Assembly (NCBI RefSeq): GCF_003075035.1
Contig: NZ_QCZE01000001.1
Coordinates: forward strand, 630,187 to 694,186
Direction of reading: 5' to 3'
Source: Zobellella maritima
GTDB lineage: Bacteria; Pseudomonadota; Gammaproteobacteria; Enterobacterales; Aeromonadaceae
Length of the DNA stretch: 64,000 bases
Below, one piece after another: positions 54,571 to 63,843 of the stretch (the first letter of the stretch is position 1; every line of letters begins with the position of its first letter). The notes below the pieces were generated by a model. It had not been told where the DNA came from. It saw nothing but the letters and a program-made list of their open reading frames with translations, and did no database searches. The translations under genes and the position numbers were made by a program.

Positions 54571-54917
54571 GTGAAGTAAGATTAATCGACAGCAAGGACC
54601 TGGATTTCACGGTACGTGGTGGCCCCCCCGGGGCCGCCTATGTGGCCCGGGCACTGAGCCCCGAGGTGTCACCGAATATCGGGGTCGGCTTCGCCCGCTG
54701 GGAAGGGGCCGAAGTCGCCTGGACCCTGCTTTACGACGAGGTGGTCTTCGTTATCGAAGGCTGTTTCGAGTTGACCGCCAACGGCAAGAAACATGAAGTT
54801 CGGCCGGGCCAGATGCTGTGGATCCCGGAAGGGACCGAGCTGGTCTACGGCGGACATGCCCTCTTTGGATATGTGGTTCATCCGGGAAACTGGAAGGAGC
54901 TGCATGGCCTGAGCTGA
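54567..54917 (+). CDS. small EutQ-like cupin protein
   Basis: 116 aa, single cupin barrel: WTLLYDEVVFVIEGCFELTANGKKHEVRPGQMLWIPEGTELVYGGHALFGYVVHPGNW. The first metal-binding His positions of the classic cupin motif are replaced (LLYDEVVFVIEG), as in EutQ-like members where acidic residues dominate. The start overlaps the FAD enzyme stop (ATGA). EutQ belongs to ethanolamine utilisation, which hints at an amino-alcohol-like ligand, but the reaction is unknown. Confidence 0.82.
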   Translation: MSEVRLIDSKDLDFTVRGGPPGAAYVARALSPEVSPNIGVGFARWEGAEVAWTLLYDEVVFVIEGCFELTANGKKHEVRPGQMLWIPEGTELVYGGHALFGYVVHPGNWKELHGLS

Positions 54918-54945
54918 CTGTATCCAGTCCAACAGCAGTACTTTT

Positions 54946-54969
54946 GCCGGCCTTGTGCCGGCTTTTTTT
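54946..54969 (+). terminator. intrinsic terminator after the cupin gene
   Basis: GCCGGC, loop CTTGT, GCCGGC, then seven T. Marks the 3' end of the Rieske-to-cupin transcript. Confidence 0.92.
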
Positions 54970-55058
54970 GGGGGGCATCGCACTTACCCGGAATGGTGTT
55001 TTATACCATCCCAGTAAAGCTCAGATCATCTTTGGTCAGGGTTACAGAGGCAACACAG

Positions 55059-55138
55059 CCGTCTCCCACGACACGCCATGAACCGTCCATGGGGGCTCGG
55101 CAATGCCATCCGTGGCATTGCACGGTCGTGGGAGGCGG
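55059..55138 (+). repeat. dispersed intergenic repeat, copy D
   Basis: Same core as the others (ACACGCCATGAACCGTCCAT, GGGGGCTCGG), but the inner hairpin is CAATGCCA/TGGCATTG (55101-55120) and the outer stem is 14 bp, CCGTCTCCCACGAC/GTCGTGGGAGGCGG with one T-G pair. The stem sequences differ from copies A-C while pairing is kept. Confidence 0.7.
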
Positions 55139-55303
55139 TCCCTATTGCCTTTTCTTGAACACCGCGTTGCCTGAAGACGGCGTCAACAGATAGCTCTGCT
55201 GCATCAAGAAGGACAAAGAGATCTGCTCCAGCGACCATCACATGACAGGCCCAACAACTGCTCCTGCCATGTTGGCATTCCCGTCATCCATGGCGGTCAG
55301 ATG

Positions 55304-55573
55304 TCATGTGCTGAGCGTCACATGGATGGGCTTGATGCGGGTCGATGGAGCAGACGCTTTGTCCGATATTAATACAGGGATGAAATAGATCGATTGTTTA
55401 CTGGGATGGGAATTATCTTCAAGCAGAAGTCGTCCTTGTCCCACTAGCTTGAAGCCATTCACCGGGCTCCTGGTCACAGCAGTCCGGCGGGTGCCACGCT
55501 TTGTTGGGAATACCGACGAGCCATAACCAAAAGACAGCTCGGGCCTGTGGTTAGCGAAACGGAGCAAGCTCAT
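55304..55573 (-). other. hypothetical 89-codon frame in a gene-poor interval
   Basis: This is the only frame of note in the 747-bp interval 54918-55664 beyond the terminator and repeat D. The product (starting MSLLRFANHRPELSF) shows no domain, signal or membrane segment I recognise, no clear ribosome site and an amino-acid mix rich in Ser, Arg and Thr. It may be a decayed gene fragment or chance frame. The surrounding DNA is lower in GC than the neighbours. Confidence 0.2.
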
Positions 55574-55613
55574 CCTGAATAAAGCAAGGAAGGCTGGCGG
55601 GCATATGCAGTAA

Positions 55614-55641
55614 CCGATAAAAAAGCCCCTTGCGGGGCTTT
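55614..55641 (-). terminator. intrinsic terminator of yccA
   Basis: On the minus strand AAAGCCCC/GGGGCTTT (loop GCAA) is followed by TTTTTTATC, 24 bp beyond the yccA stop. Confidence 0.88.
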
Positions 55642-55664
55642 GCTTTGGGATTGCCTGCCGGTGA

Positions 55665-56321
55665 TTAATCCCGGCTGAAGCCCAGCAGTTGCAGCAGGCT
55701 CAGGAAGATATTGAAGATGGACACATAGAGGGTGATGGTGGCGGAAATATAGTTGCGCTCGCCGCCATGGATGATGGCACTGGTCTGCATCAGGATGGCG
55801 CCGGATGAAAACAGGATGAACATGGCGCTCATCGCCAGGCTCAGGGCCGGCAGCTGCAGGAACAGATTGGCGATGAAGGCGACAATGATCACCACGAAGC
55901 CGGCCATCATCATGCCGCCCAGGAAAGACATGTCCTTCTTGGTGGTCAGCACATAGGCGGACAGTGACAGGAAGGTGAGTGCGGTTCCCGCCAACGCCAG
56001 CATCACGGTCTCAGTACCAGAACTGGTGCTCAGATACAGGTTGAGGATGGGACCTATGGTGTAACCGGTAAAGGCGGTAAAGGCGAAGATAAACAACAAG
56101 CCCAGACCACTGTTTTTATTTTTTTCGGTCAGGAACATCAGGCCGTAAAAACCCACCAGGGTAATGATCAGGCCCGGATGAGGCAGGGCCAGCATGGCAC
56201 TGACACCGGCGGACAACGAGGCTACCACCAGGGTCATGCCCAGCAGCATATAGGTATTGCGCAATACCTTGTTGGTTGACTGTACCGCCGTTTGGGTACG
56301 CGATAAGGTGTTGAATTGCAT
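55665..56321 (-). CDS. yccA: Bax inhibitor-1/YccA family membrane protein
   Basis: 218 aa with seven membrane helices, including YMLLGMTLVVASLSAGVSAMLAL and the conserved C-terminal ISATITLYVSIFNIFLSLLQLLG where paired Asp are common in the BI-1 family. E. coli YccA (219 aa) is a substrate and modulator of the FtsH protease. Monocistronic, followed by its own terminator. Confidence 0.92.
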   Translation of the reverse strand: MQFNTLSRTQTAVQSTNKVLRNTYMLLGMTLVVASLSAGVSAMLALPHPGLIITLVGFYGLMFLTEKNKNSGLGLLFIFAFTAFTGYTIGPILNLYLSTSSGTETVMLALAGTALTFLSLSAYVLTTKKDMSFLGGMMMAGFVVIIVAFIANLFLQLPALSLAMSAMFILFSSGAILMQTSAIIHGGERNYISATITLYVSIFNIFLSLLQLLGFSRD

Positions 56322-56494
56322 GTTGTTGACTCCCGTTTGCCAGGTTGAAGGTCAAGAGGACGTACTGATTATGACTCATTTGGTCATATTATGGCGGCAA
56401 TGTCGAGTCATCGCAGGTAAATTTACCGCTTGGGTCCTGCCTCATGGTGAGCGGTGAAGGGGGAAACGAGGTGAACCGGCTTCCTGCCGACAGG

Positions 56495-56523
56495 GCCATG
56501 GCCGGAGTATTTCCGGCCATGGC
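56495..56523 (-). repeat. perfect 12-bp inverted repeat downstream of astB
   Basis: GCCATGGCCGGA / TCCGGCCATGGC with a 5-base loop, 42 bp after the astB stop. No T-run follows on the minus strand. Likely a 3'-end stabilising or termination hairpin, or a protein-binding palindrome between yccA and astB. Confidence 0.55.
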
Positions 56524-56564
56524 ACAGCAGTTCGATCTGGCTGCTTGCGGTTGTTGCTTTCAGC

Positions 56565-57902
56565 TTAACGCTGGAAAGGATACACGGAGCCCAGTTGCAG
56601 GATGCGGGTCAGCTCGTCGAGGGCGGTGCGGGATTCCTGCAGCAGCGCCGGATCGCGCAGATCACTCAGGGTCAGCCGATCCCGGTAGTGCTGATCGACC
56701 CACTGGTTGAGGCGGGCAAACAGGGTCTCGTTCATCAGGCAGGCCTGGTTGGTGGCGGCGTGTTCAACATCGGTCATCGCCACCCGCAGCCGCAGACAGG
56801 CGGGGCCACCGCCATTACGCATGCTTTGCTTGACGTCCATGAAGTGCACTTCCCGGATCGGGTTGTCGAGCTCGGTCAGTTTGTTCAGGTAGGCGTTGAC
56901 GCTCGGGGTGTCACGGCACTCTGTGGGCGCGATAATCGCCATATGGCCGGGTTTGAGGGTCACTATCTGGGTGTTAAACAGGTAGCTTTTCACCGCGTCC
57001 TGCAGCGGTACATCGGCTGTCGGCACTTCGATAAAGTGCAATTCGGTACCGGGCAGTTTGGTGCGAATTTCGGCCAGGGCCTGCTCGGTATGCAGGAAGG
57101 CCTGCTGATGATAGAAGAGCACATTCTGGTTGCCGACCGCGATCACGTCATTGTGGAATACACCCTGATCGATCACCTCTGGGTTTTGCTGAATGAAGAT
57201 GGCGGTGCTGTCGCTCAGGCCATGCAGGCGAGCCACGGCGCGGGAGGCTTCCAGTGTCTGCCGGGCCGGATAACGCTTGGGGGCGGGAGCCTGCAGATCG
57301 AAGGCGCTGCGGCCGTAAACGAACAACTCGACCCCGGCCTGGCCATATTCGGCACACAGGCGGGTGTGGTTGGCTGCACCTTCGTCACCGAAGTATTCAT
57401 TGGTCGGCAGCGCCGCATGGTGTTTGAAATGGCGCTCATCGGCAAATACCCGGCTGAGGATGCGACCGGTCACTTCATGTTCGATGGAACGGTGAAATTT
57501 GTTGGTCAGGTTGGCCGGTGTGAAGTGTACCCGGCCATCCTCGGTGTCGGCACTGGGCGAAACGGTGGCCGCATTGGCGGTCCACATGCTCGAGGCCGAG
57601 CAGCAGGCCGCCAGCAGCACAGGGTCTTCCCGGAAGGCTTTTTCCAGGATCTGGGCGTCGCTACCGGTAAAGCCCAGGCGCTTGAGGGTGTCGATATCCG
57701 GCCTTTCCTGGGGGGCGAGCACGCCCTGGATCAAGCCCAGCTCGCTCAGTGCCTTCATTTTTTTCAGGCCCTGTTTTGCCGCTTCTTTCGGATTGGACGC
57801 ATCCTGGGCATTGGACTGAGAGGCAACGTTGCCGTAAGACAGGCCTGCATAGTTGTGAGTGGGGCCAACCAGGCCATCAAAATTAGCTTCGAACTGAACC
57901 AT
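56565..57902 (-). CDS. astB: N-succinylarginine dihydrolase
   Basis: 445 aa (E. coli AstB 447). The N-terminus [25 protein letters not shown] is diagnostic. Catalytic features of the amidinotransferase fold are present: [44 protein letters not shown] with active-site His, and [15 protein letters not shown] with the nucleophilic Cys. It converts succinylarginine to succinylornithine, CO2 and ammonia in the AST pathway. It stands alone here; astC, astA, astD and astE are not in the window. ATG 57902 has AAAGGAC upstream; the longer frame to 57998 is unsupported. Confidence 0.95.
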   Translation of the reverse strand: MVQFEANFDGLVGPTHNYAGLSYGNVASQSNAQDASNPKEAAKQGLKKMKALSELGLIQGVLAPQERPDIDTLKRLGFTGSDAQILEKAFREDPVLLAACCSASSMWTANAATVSPSADTEDGRVHFTPANLTNKFHRSIEHEVTGRILSRVFADERHFKHHAALPTNEYFGDEGAANHTRLCAEYGQAGVELFVYGRSAFDLQAPAPKRYPARQTLEASRAVARLHGLSDSTAIFIQQNPEVIDQGVFHNDVIAVGNQNVLFYHQQAFLHTEQALAEIRTKLPGTELHFIEVPTADVPLQDAVKSYLFNTQIVTLKPGHMAIIAPTECRDTPSVNAYLNKLTELDNPIREVHFMDVKQSMRNGGGPACLRLRVAMTDVEHAATNQACLMNETLFARLNQWVDQHYRDRLTLSDLRDPALLQESRTALDELTRILQLGSVYPFQR

Positions 57903-58238
57903 TATATTGTCCTTTAAAATGGTGGAAATGTCTGCAAATATTCTGCTTGGGGACATTATATGTGGTTTTATTTGGCGGGTGTAACCCGTTTTTAACAACA
58001 GATTTCACCACAAAAATAAGAATGCATAAAAAGCGGTCGAACAGGCACCTTGATAAAAAAAGCAGTTGATTCCTGCTGGTATGAGGGTGTTAATAAATAA
58101 ATATAAATTCATGCAATTTTTTTCCGGTTTGGTACAGGCAAGTTTGCGTTTTGCGGTTTTTTCACTTATACAGCCGTCAATACCTCGCCACCGGTTACCC
58201 CGGACAGGGGCCAGACTTAAAGGAACAACACGCGCTTT

Positions 58239-60881
58239 ATGAGTAAATCTCTGGTAATTGTCGAATCGCCAGCCAAGGCTAAGACCATCAACAAATATCT
58301 GGGCAAGGACTTCATCGTCAAATCCAGTGTCGGCCATGTGCGGGATCTGCCCACCTCGGGCTCAGCCTCTGCCGGCAAGAAAGGCAATGGTCGCAGTGCC
58401 GTCGACACCAAGCATCTGAGTGCGGAAGAAAAAGCGAGGCTGAAGAAGCAAAAGGAGCAGCAGGCGCTGGTTGCCCGTATGGGGGTGGATCCGGAGCATG
58501 GCTGGAAGGCCGATTACCAGGTGTTGCCCGGTAAAGAAAAAGTGGTGTCCGAGTTGCAATCCCTGGCGGAAAAAGCCGACACCGTTTACCTGGCAACGGA
58601 TTTGGACAGGGAAGGGGAAGCCATAGCCTGGCATCTGAAAGAACTGATCGGGGGGGACGATGCCCGTTTTAAACGGGTGGTATTCAACGAAATTACCAAG
58701 TCGGCGATTCAGGAGGCCTTTAGTCACCCGTCCGAACTGAACCTGAACCGGGTCAATGCCCAGCAGGCCCGTCGCTTCCTCGACCGGGTGGTGGGCTACA
58801 TGGTCTCGCCCCTGCTGTGGAAAAAGGTGGCTCGAGGCCTGTCCGGCGGCCGGGTACAGTCTGTGGCTGTGCGCCTGCTCGTCGAAAAGGAACGGGAAAT
58901 TAAGGCATTCGTTCCGGAAGAATACTGGGATGTGCAGGCCGAGCTCAGCAATGAGCAAAGGTTGGCGCTGACCATGATGGTGGCCAAATATCAGGGGCGG
59001 GAGTTCAAACCCACCAATGAAGCCGATACCATGGCGGCGGTGGCTGCGCTGAAAGCGGGTAGCTTCAAGGTGGCGTCCCGCGAAGACAAGCCGACCCAGA
59101 GCAAGCCGCCCGCGCCCTTTATTACCTCGACCCTGCAGCAGGCAGCCAGCACCCGGCTCAGCTTTGGCGTTAAACGCACCATGATGCTGGCCCAACGGTT
59201 GTATGAGGCCGGTTACATTACCTATATGCGTACCGACTCTACCAACCTGAGCCAGGAAGCGGTCGAGGGCGTGCGGGAGTATATCCAGGAGCAGTACGGA
59301 CAGGACTTTTTGCCCGAGTCGGCCAATCAGTACGGGGCCAAGGCCAACGCCCAGGAAGCCCACGAGGCGATACGCCCCTCGGATGTGCAGCTGAAGGCCG
59401 AGCAGCTCGATGGCATGGAGGCGGATGCCAAACGGCTCTATGACCTGATCTGGCGGCAATTTGTCGCCTGTCAGATGGTGCCGGCCCAGTACGACAGCAG
59501 TACCATCATCGTCCAGTCCGGGGATTATGAGCTGAAGGCCCGTGGCCGCATCCTGCGTTTTGCGGGCTGGACCAAGGTGTTGAGCCCCCAGGGACGCAAA
59601 GGGGACGATACCGAGTTGCCGGCCGTACAGCAGGGAGAAACGCTGACCCTCAATCGGCTGGATCCCAAACAGCATTTCACCAAGCCACCGGCGCGCTTTA
59701 CCGAAGCGGCCCTGGTGCGTGAGCTGGAGAAGCGGGGCATAGGCCGGCCCTCGACCTATGCTTCCATCATTTCCACCATCCAGGACAGGGGGTACGTCAA
59801 GGTTGAAAGCCGTCGCTTCTATGCGGAAAAGATGGGGGAAATCGTCGCCGATCGCCTGCAGGAAAGCTTTGCGGAACTGATGAACTATGACTTTACCGCC
59901 CAGATGGAAGGCAAGCTCGACGAAATTGCCGGCGGTACCCTCAACTGGACCCAGGTGCTGGATGCTTTCTATGCGGAGTTCAGCGAGGAGCTGGAGCGGG
60001 CCGAACTGCCGGCGGAAGAGGGGGGTATGCGTGCCAACCAGATGGTGCTGACCGATATCGAGTGTCCGACCTGTGGTCGGCAGATGGGCATCCGCACCGC
60101 TACCACCGGCGTGTTTCTGGGCTGTTCCGGCTATGCCCTGCCGCCCAAGGAACGCTGCAAGCAGACCATCAACCTGGTGCCCGGTGATGATTTTGTACTG
60201 GCCAACGACGACGAGGCCGAGACCGACGCCCTGCGGGCCAAGCATCGCTGCGGCAAATGCGGCACTGCCATGGATGCCTATCTGATCGATGACAAGCGCA
60301 AGCTGCATGTCTGTGGTCAGAACCCGGATTGTGATGGCTATGAGCTGGAGCAGGGCCAATTCAAGCTCAAAGGCTATGAGGGTCCGGTAATCGACTGTGA
60401 TCGCTGTGGCGCCGAGATGCAGCTCAAAAATGGCCGTTTCGGAAAATATATGGCCTGCACCAACGAGGCCTGTGGCAATACCCGTAAAATCCTGAAGAGC
60501 GGTGAAGTTGCCCCACCCAAGGAAGATCCGGTGCACCTGCCCGAGCTGCCCTGCAGCCAGTCCGATGCCTACTTTGTATTGCGTGACGGTGCCGCCGGCC
60601 TGTTCCTGGCTGCCAGCAACTTTCCCAAGTCACGGGAAACCCGCGCACCGCTGGTGGAAGAGCTGATTCGTTTCAAGGATCGGCTGCCGCAGAAATTCCT
60701 GTATTTGACGGAAGCGCCGGTGGCCGACCCGGACGGCAACAAGGCGGTGGTGCGTTTTAGCCGCAAAAACAAGGAACAATATGTGATGACCGAGGTCAAT
60801 AAAAAGGCAACCGGCTGGACGGCACATTATGCGGAAGGCCAGTGGAAGGTTAGCCAGAAGGGCAAGACCAAGAAGGCTTGA
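58239..60881 (+). CDS. topA: DNA topoisomerase I (omega protein)
   Basis: 880 aa (E. coli 865). TOPRIM domain: [20 protein letters not shown] and [17 protein letters not shown] (DxDxE metal site). Catalytic Tyr329 is in [14 protein letters not shown]. The C-terminal part carries Cys4 zinc ribbons (CPTCGRQMG...[15 protein letters not shown]...[15 protein letters not shown]...CTNEAC) and a final zinc-less ribbon. It relaxes negatively supercoiled DNA. Unlike in E. coli, cysB does not follow. Confidence 0.97.
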   Translation: MSKSLVIVESPAKAKTINKYLGKDFIVKSSVGHVRDLPTSGSASAGKKGNGRSAVDTKHLSAEEKARLKKQKEQQALVARMGVDPEHGWKADYQVLPGKEKVVSELQSLAEKADTVYLATDLDREGEAIAWHLKELIGGDDARFKRVVFNEITKSAIQEAFSHPSELNLNRVNAQQARRFLDRVVGYMVSPLLWKKVARGLSGGRVQSVAVRLLVEKEREIKAFVPEEYWDVQAELSNEQRLALTMMVAKYQGREFKPTNEADTMAAVAALKAGSFKVASREDKPTQSKPPAPFITSTLQQAASTRLSFGVKRTMMLAQRLYEAGYITYMRTDSTNLSQEAVEGVREYIQEQYGQDFLPESANQYGAKANAQEAHEAIRPSDVQLKAEQLDGMEADAKRLYDLIWRQFVACQMVPAQYDSSTIIVQSGDYELKARGRILRFAGWTKVLSPQGRKGDDTELPAVQQGETLTLNRLDPKQHFTKPPARFTEAALVRELEKRGIGRPSTYASIISTIQDRGYVKVESRRFYAEKMGEIVADRLQESFAELMNYDFTAQMEGKLDEIAGGTLNWTQVLDAFYAEFSEELERAELPAEEGGMRANQMVLTDIECPTCGRQMGIRTATTGVFLGCSGYALPPKERCKQTINLVPGDDFVLANDDEAETDALRAKHRCGKCGTAMDAYLIDDKRKLHVCGQNPDCDGYELEQGQFKLKGYEGPVIDCDRCGAEMQLKNGRFGKYMACTNEACGNTRKILKSGEVAPPKEDPVHLPELPCSQSDAYFVLRDGAAGLFLAASNFPKSRETRAPLVEELIRFKDRLPQKFLYLTEAPVADPDGNKAVVRFSRKNKEQYVMTEVNKKATGWTAHYAEGQWKVSQKGKTKKA

Positions 60882-61132
60882 AGCCCTCTCCGGCTGGACC
60901 AGGAAGGCCTTGGCAACGGCCAGATAACCACCTGGATGCCCGCTGAGCCCATGGTATGGCGGGCAGAAAATAGGTAATGGGTTCCGAATGCAGACTCGCC
61001 GTAGGCTGAAGCCCACTGTTTGCTTGTCGGCGCCTGCCATTGGTCACGGTTTTTTACGGTGTTCGAATGGTGGCTACAGAAAAAACAGGGATGTTGTTAA
61101 ATGCAGCGGGTAATGGCTGAGGGAGAGAGAAT

Positions 61133-61297
61133 ATGGATATTCATGAGGTTAGGCCGGGAATGATCTGTCGTACGTCAGATGGCTCGGGTTATGTATTGGA
61201 AGTAGATATTATCAATCAGTTGGTACTGCTTCAGAGAGAGGATGAAACCATCCCCTTTCAGGTACATGTCAGTGATTTACTGGAAGAAACCGACTGA
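61133..61297 (+). CDS. 54-aa acidic small protein of unknown function
   Basis: ATG at 61133 with GGGAGAGAG 5 bases upstream, TGA at 61295-61297. The peptide starts MDIHEVRPGMICRTSDGSGY and ends VSDLLEETD. It is acidic with an alternating beta-like pattern (YVLEVDIINQLVLLQ), possibly a small SH3/KOW-like barrel ('RPGM' turn followed by a short strand set). The strong ribosome site, plausible composition and lack of any other frame in the topA-ATL gap support a real gene. It lies 251 bp after topA. I do not recognise the family. Confidence 0.6.
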   Translation: MDIHEVRPGMICRTSDGSGYVLEVDIINQLVLLQREDETIPFQVHVSDLLEETD

Positions 61298-61331
61298 CAC
61301 CAGCACGGGTACGGTTGATGGCTTCATTGTC

Positions 61332-61360
61332 GCCCTGCCGGGGACCTGTCCCGACAGGGC
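61332..61360. repeat. hairpin between the small ORF and the convergent ATL gene
   Basis: GCCCTG...CAGGGC outer stem continues inward with CGGGGAC/GTCCCG, one mismatch and one bulged G. No T-run. Probably a termination or processing hairpin between converging transcripts. Confidence 0.4.
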
Positions 61361-61461
61361 GAGCTCAGTGTGAGCAGACCTACCCACAGGCCCACAGTGT
61401 GTTGCGCCTGCTGCCTTGATCGTGCCCGGTTGGAAAGGTCATGCGCGGTAACGGGACGTCC

Positions 61462-61833
61462 CTAGTGTTCCATCAGCATCAGCATGGCCATCAGATCCGG
61501 CTGCCATTGGTATTTGCGCATATCCAGCCGATTTCCCTTTATCAATACGCCTTCGGCCAACAGCCGTTGGCGTTGCTCGTGCCAGCCCTCGCTGCCTTCC
61601 GGCAGGCTGAGTCGGCCGGCCGCCGACACCACCCTGTGCCAGGGCAGGTTTCCGGTATCTTCCGTCTTTAGTATGCGACCCACCAGGCGGGCACGGCCCG
61701 GAAGTCCGGCGAGATCCGCCAGCTGACCGTAGCTGACCACCAGGCCCCTGGGGATCAGGGGTAGCAGCTGTAATACACGCAGGCTGGGTGACACCGGTAA
61801 TGTCTCGTTCATGCAGGTAGCGTTCTCATTCAT
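61462..61833 (-). CDS. MGMT-family alkyltransferase-like protein (ATL)
   Basis: 123 aa. The alkylguanine-transferase C-terminal fold is recognisable (LLPLIPRGLVVSYGQLADLAGLPGRARLVGRIL, then GNLPWHRVVSAAGRLSLPEG). The catalytic PCHR of true MGMT is PWHR here, the hallmark of ATL proteins (E. coli YbaZ), which bind O6-alkylguanine without repairing it and flag it for nucleotide excision repair. UvrB is also in this window. The ATG at 61833 overlaps the ggt stop (ATGA); ATG 61812 is an alternative start. Confidence 0.88.
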   Translation of the reverse strand: MNENATCMNETLPVSPSLRVLQLLPLIPRGLVVSYGQLADLAGLPGRARLVGRILKTEDTGNLPWHRVVSAAGRLSLPEGSEGWHEQRQRLLAEGVLIKGNRLDMRKYQWQPDLMAMLMLMEH

Positions 61834-63566
61834 TGTCCAAGGGCGACTCCCTCCCGGCGGGGGTCGGCACTGGCGGTCAAACCGGCAGGTGTGATCATGA
61901 TAGCGTGTGTCCCTGAATTCAGCTCGGTTAATTGCGTGTCGAAGCCCAGTTGCTTCATCGCCGGGAGCAGGGCCTGCCCCAGGGAACCTTGTTCAATTTC
62001 CAGCGATCCTCCCCGATGCAAAATATGGGGCTGGTGGATGGCTTCCTGTATATCCATGCCCCAATCGAGCACATTGATCAGGCTCTGCAGCACATAACCG
62101 ATAATGCGGCTGCCACCGGGGGAACCGATGATCAGCAAGGGCTGATTGTTATACAGCACTATGGTCGGGGCCATGGAAGAGCGGGGCCGCTTGCCCGGCG
62201 CCACCCGGTTGGCCACCGGCCTGCCGTCCTGTTCGGGGACGAAGGAAAAGTCGGTCAGCTCGTTGTTCAGTAAAAACCCTTGCACCATCAGGCGGGAGCC
62301 AAAACCGCTTTCTATGGTACTGGTCATGGACAGGGCATTGCCGGCGGCGTCACGGATGCTGATATGGCTGGTGGAGGGGAATTCAATTGACTGATCCGGT
62401 GATGGCCGGCGGTCGAGGGGAGGGGGTAGGCCGGGCTGGACATCGGTGAGTGCGGTGTCGGTTAGTTTCAGCAGGCGGGCACGACCGGCCAGATACTCGG
62501 GATCCAGCAGGCCGGCGACCGGCACCGGCACAAAATCGCTGTCGGCCAGGTACAGGCCCCTATCCGCAAAGGCCAGGCGTGAGGCATCGGCGATCAGCCG
62601 CCAGCTTTCCGGGGTAGTGGGCCCCAGGGTGGCGAGTTCGAAATGAGACAGGATACCCAGTATCTGCCCCAGGGTCACGGCGCCCGAGCTGGGCGGCCCC
62701 ATGCCGCAAATTTGATACTGTCGGTAGGGAGCGCATACGGCAGGGCGCTCCTTGACCCGGTAGTTGGCAAAGTCGGCCAGGGCGAGGGTTCCCGGACGCG
62801 CGGCATTGCGGACCTTGTCGACAATGGCCCTGGGGGTATCTCCCCGATAGAAGGCCGATGGACCTTCGATACTGATGCGGGTGAGGATGGCGGCCAGTGC
62901 CGGATTGGTTTTCTGCTCCCCGGGTTGGAGTGGCCGGCCATCGTCATGAAAGAAATAGGCCCTGGCCTCCGGGTCCCGGGACAGGTATTCCCTGTCGCCT
63001 TCGATTAACCGGGACAGCCGGGGAGACACCTCGAACCCCCTGAGTGCTAGTTCGATGGCGGGCATAAAGAGTTGCCGCCAGGGCAGGGTGCCGAAGCGTT
63101 GATGGGCTTCCCACAGCAGCCGGACAGTGCCAGGGGTGCCGACCGAACGACCTCCGACCACGGCATCGAAAAAGCTTAGGGGTTGGCCGTGCTCGTTGAG
63201 AAACAAGTCCGGCCCGGCCGCGAGCGGGGCGTTTTCCCGCCCGTCCAGGGTGGTCAGCTGTTGTTGCTCGGCATGCCAATGTACCAGGAAGGCACCGCCA
63301 CCTATGCCTGATGATTGGGGCTCAACCAGGGTCAGCACGGCCTGTACCGCTATCATGGCATCGACGGCGCTGCCACCGTCCGCCAGTATGGCCAGCCCGG
63401 CACGGCTGGCATAGGGATTGGCCGAGACCACCATGCTGGTTTTGGCCCGGACCAGGGGGTTGGCCTTGTAGCCGGTGGCCGCCTCCGGGGCTATATCATC
63501 GTTATCGGCCAGTGGATAACCGCTGAACAGCAGGGCACATATAACAAGCCAGGCGCGAAGCAACAT
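61830..63566 (-). CDS. ggt: periplasmic gamma-glutamyltransferase
   Basis: 578 aa from ATG 63566 (GGGAAA upstream); the track start at 63596 would add ten residues before the signal peptide MLLRAWLVICALLFSGYPLA. The precursor self-cleaves before the catalytic Thr399 in EFPSTSHISIRD, which becomes the N-terminus of the small subunit. Substrate-binding motifs SSGIGGGAFLVHW, GPPSSGAVTLGQIL, and SSMAPTIVLYNNQPLLIIGSPGGSRII (oxyanion GG) are present. It hydrolyses or transfers gamma-glutamyl groups of glutathione and related compounds. Confidence 0.94.
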   Translation of the reverse strand: MLLRAWLVICALLFSGYPLADNDDIAPEAATGYKANPLVRAKTSMVVSANPYASRAGLAILADGGSAVDAMIAVQAVLTLVEPQSSGIGGGAFLVHWHAEQQQLTTLDGRENAPLAAGPDLFLNEHGQPLSFFDAVVGGRSVGTPGTVRLLWEAHQRFGTLPWRQLFMPAIELALRGFEVSPRLSRLIEGDREYLSRDPEARAYFFHDDGRPLQPGEQKTNPALAAILTRISIEGPSAFYRGDTPRAIVDKVRNAARPGTLALADFANYRVKERPAVCAPYRQYQICGMGPPSSGAVTLGQILGILSHFELATLGPTTPESWRLIADASRLAFADRGLYLADSDFVPVPVAGLLDPEYLAGRARLLKLTDTALTDVQPGLPPPLDRRPSPDQSIEFPSTSHISIRDAAGNALSMTSTIESGFGSRLMVQGFLLNNELTDFSFVPEQDGRPVANRVAPGKRPRSSMAPTIVLYNNQPLLIIGSPGGSRIIGYVLQSLINVLDWGMDIQEAIHQPHILHRGGSLEIEQGSLGQALLPAMKQLGFDTQLTELNSGTHAIMITPAGLTASADPRREGVALGQ

Positions 63567-63711
63567 GGCGATTTCCCGATTCGATATGATTGCCAAAGCT
63601 TAGTCAGGCCTCGGTTTTTTTCCAGAGTCCGGGGCTACCTACCGGGATTGTTGCCAAAATGCCCATCTCGTCGAAAAATAAAACAATCAAATCCGTAATC
63701 GTAAAAATGGC

Positions 63712-63739
63712 TTGTAATGTGAGGCAAGGCCCCTATAAT
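63712..63739 (+). promoter_or_regulatory. stable-RNA-type promoter upstream of the tRNA-Gly array
   Basis: TTGTAA (63712-63717), 16-base spacer, perfect TATAAT (63734-63739), then a GC/CT-rich start region and a small GGGAG/CTCCC hairpin (63755-63767). It points toward the tRNA sequences 100-190 bp downstream. Confidence 0.6.
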
Positions 63740-63843
63740 CCTCATCCGTCGACAGGGAGCTGCTCCCGTGTTGATATCAGCAGCACCTAATTGACGTTAC
63801 CGAGGGTTACGATTTGTAATCTAAAGTAAATGTTAAATTGTGT

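Noticed and set aside
56595..57917. 440-aa frame antisense to astB
   Set aside because: Same type of shadow; astB on the minus strand is diagnostic at its N-terminus.
58362..60536. 724-aa frame antisense to topA
   Set aside because: Mirror of topA codon usage; translation is His/Leu/Gly-rich with no recognisable fold, while the plus strand has complete topoisomerase I motifs.
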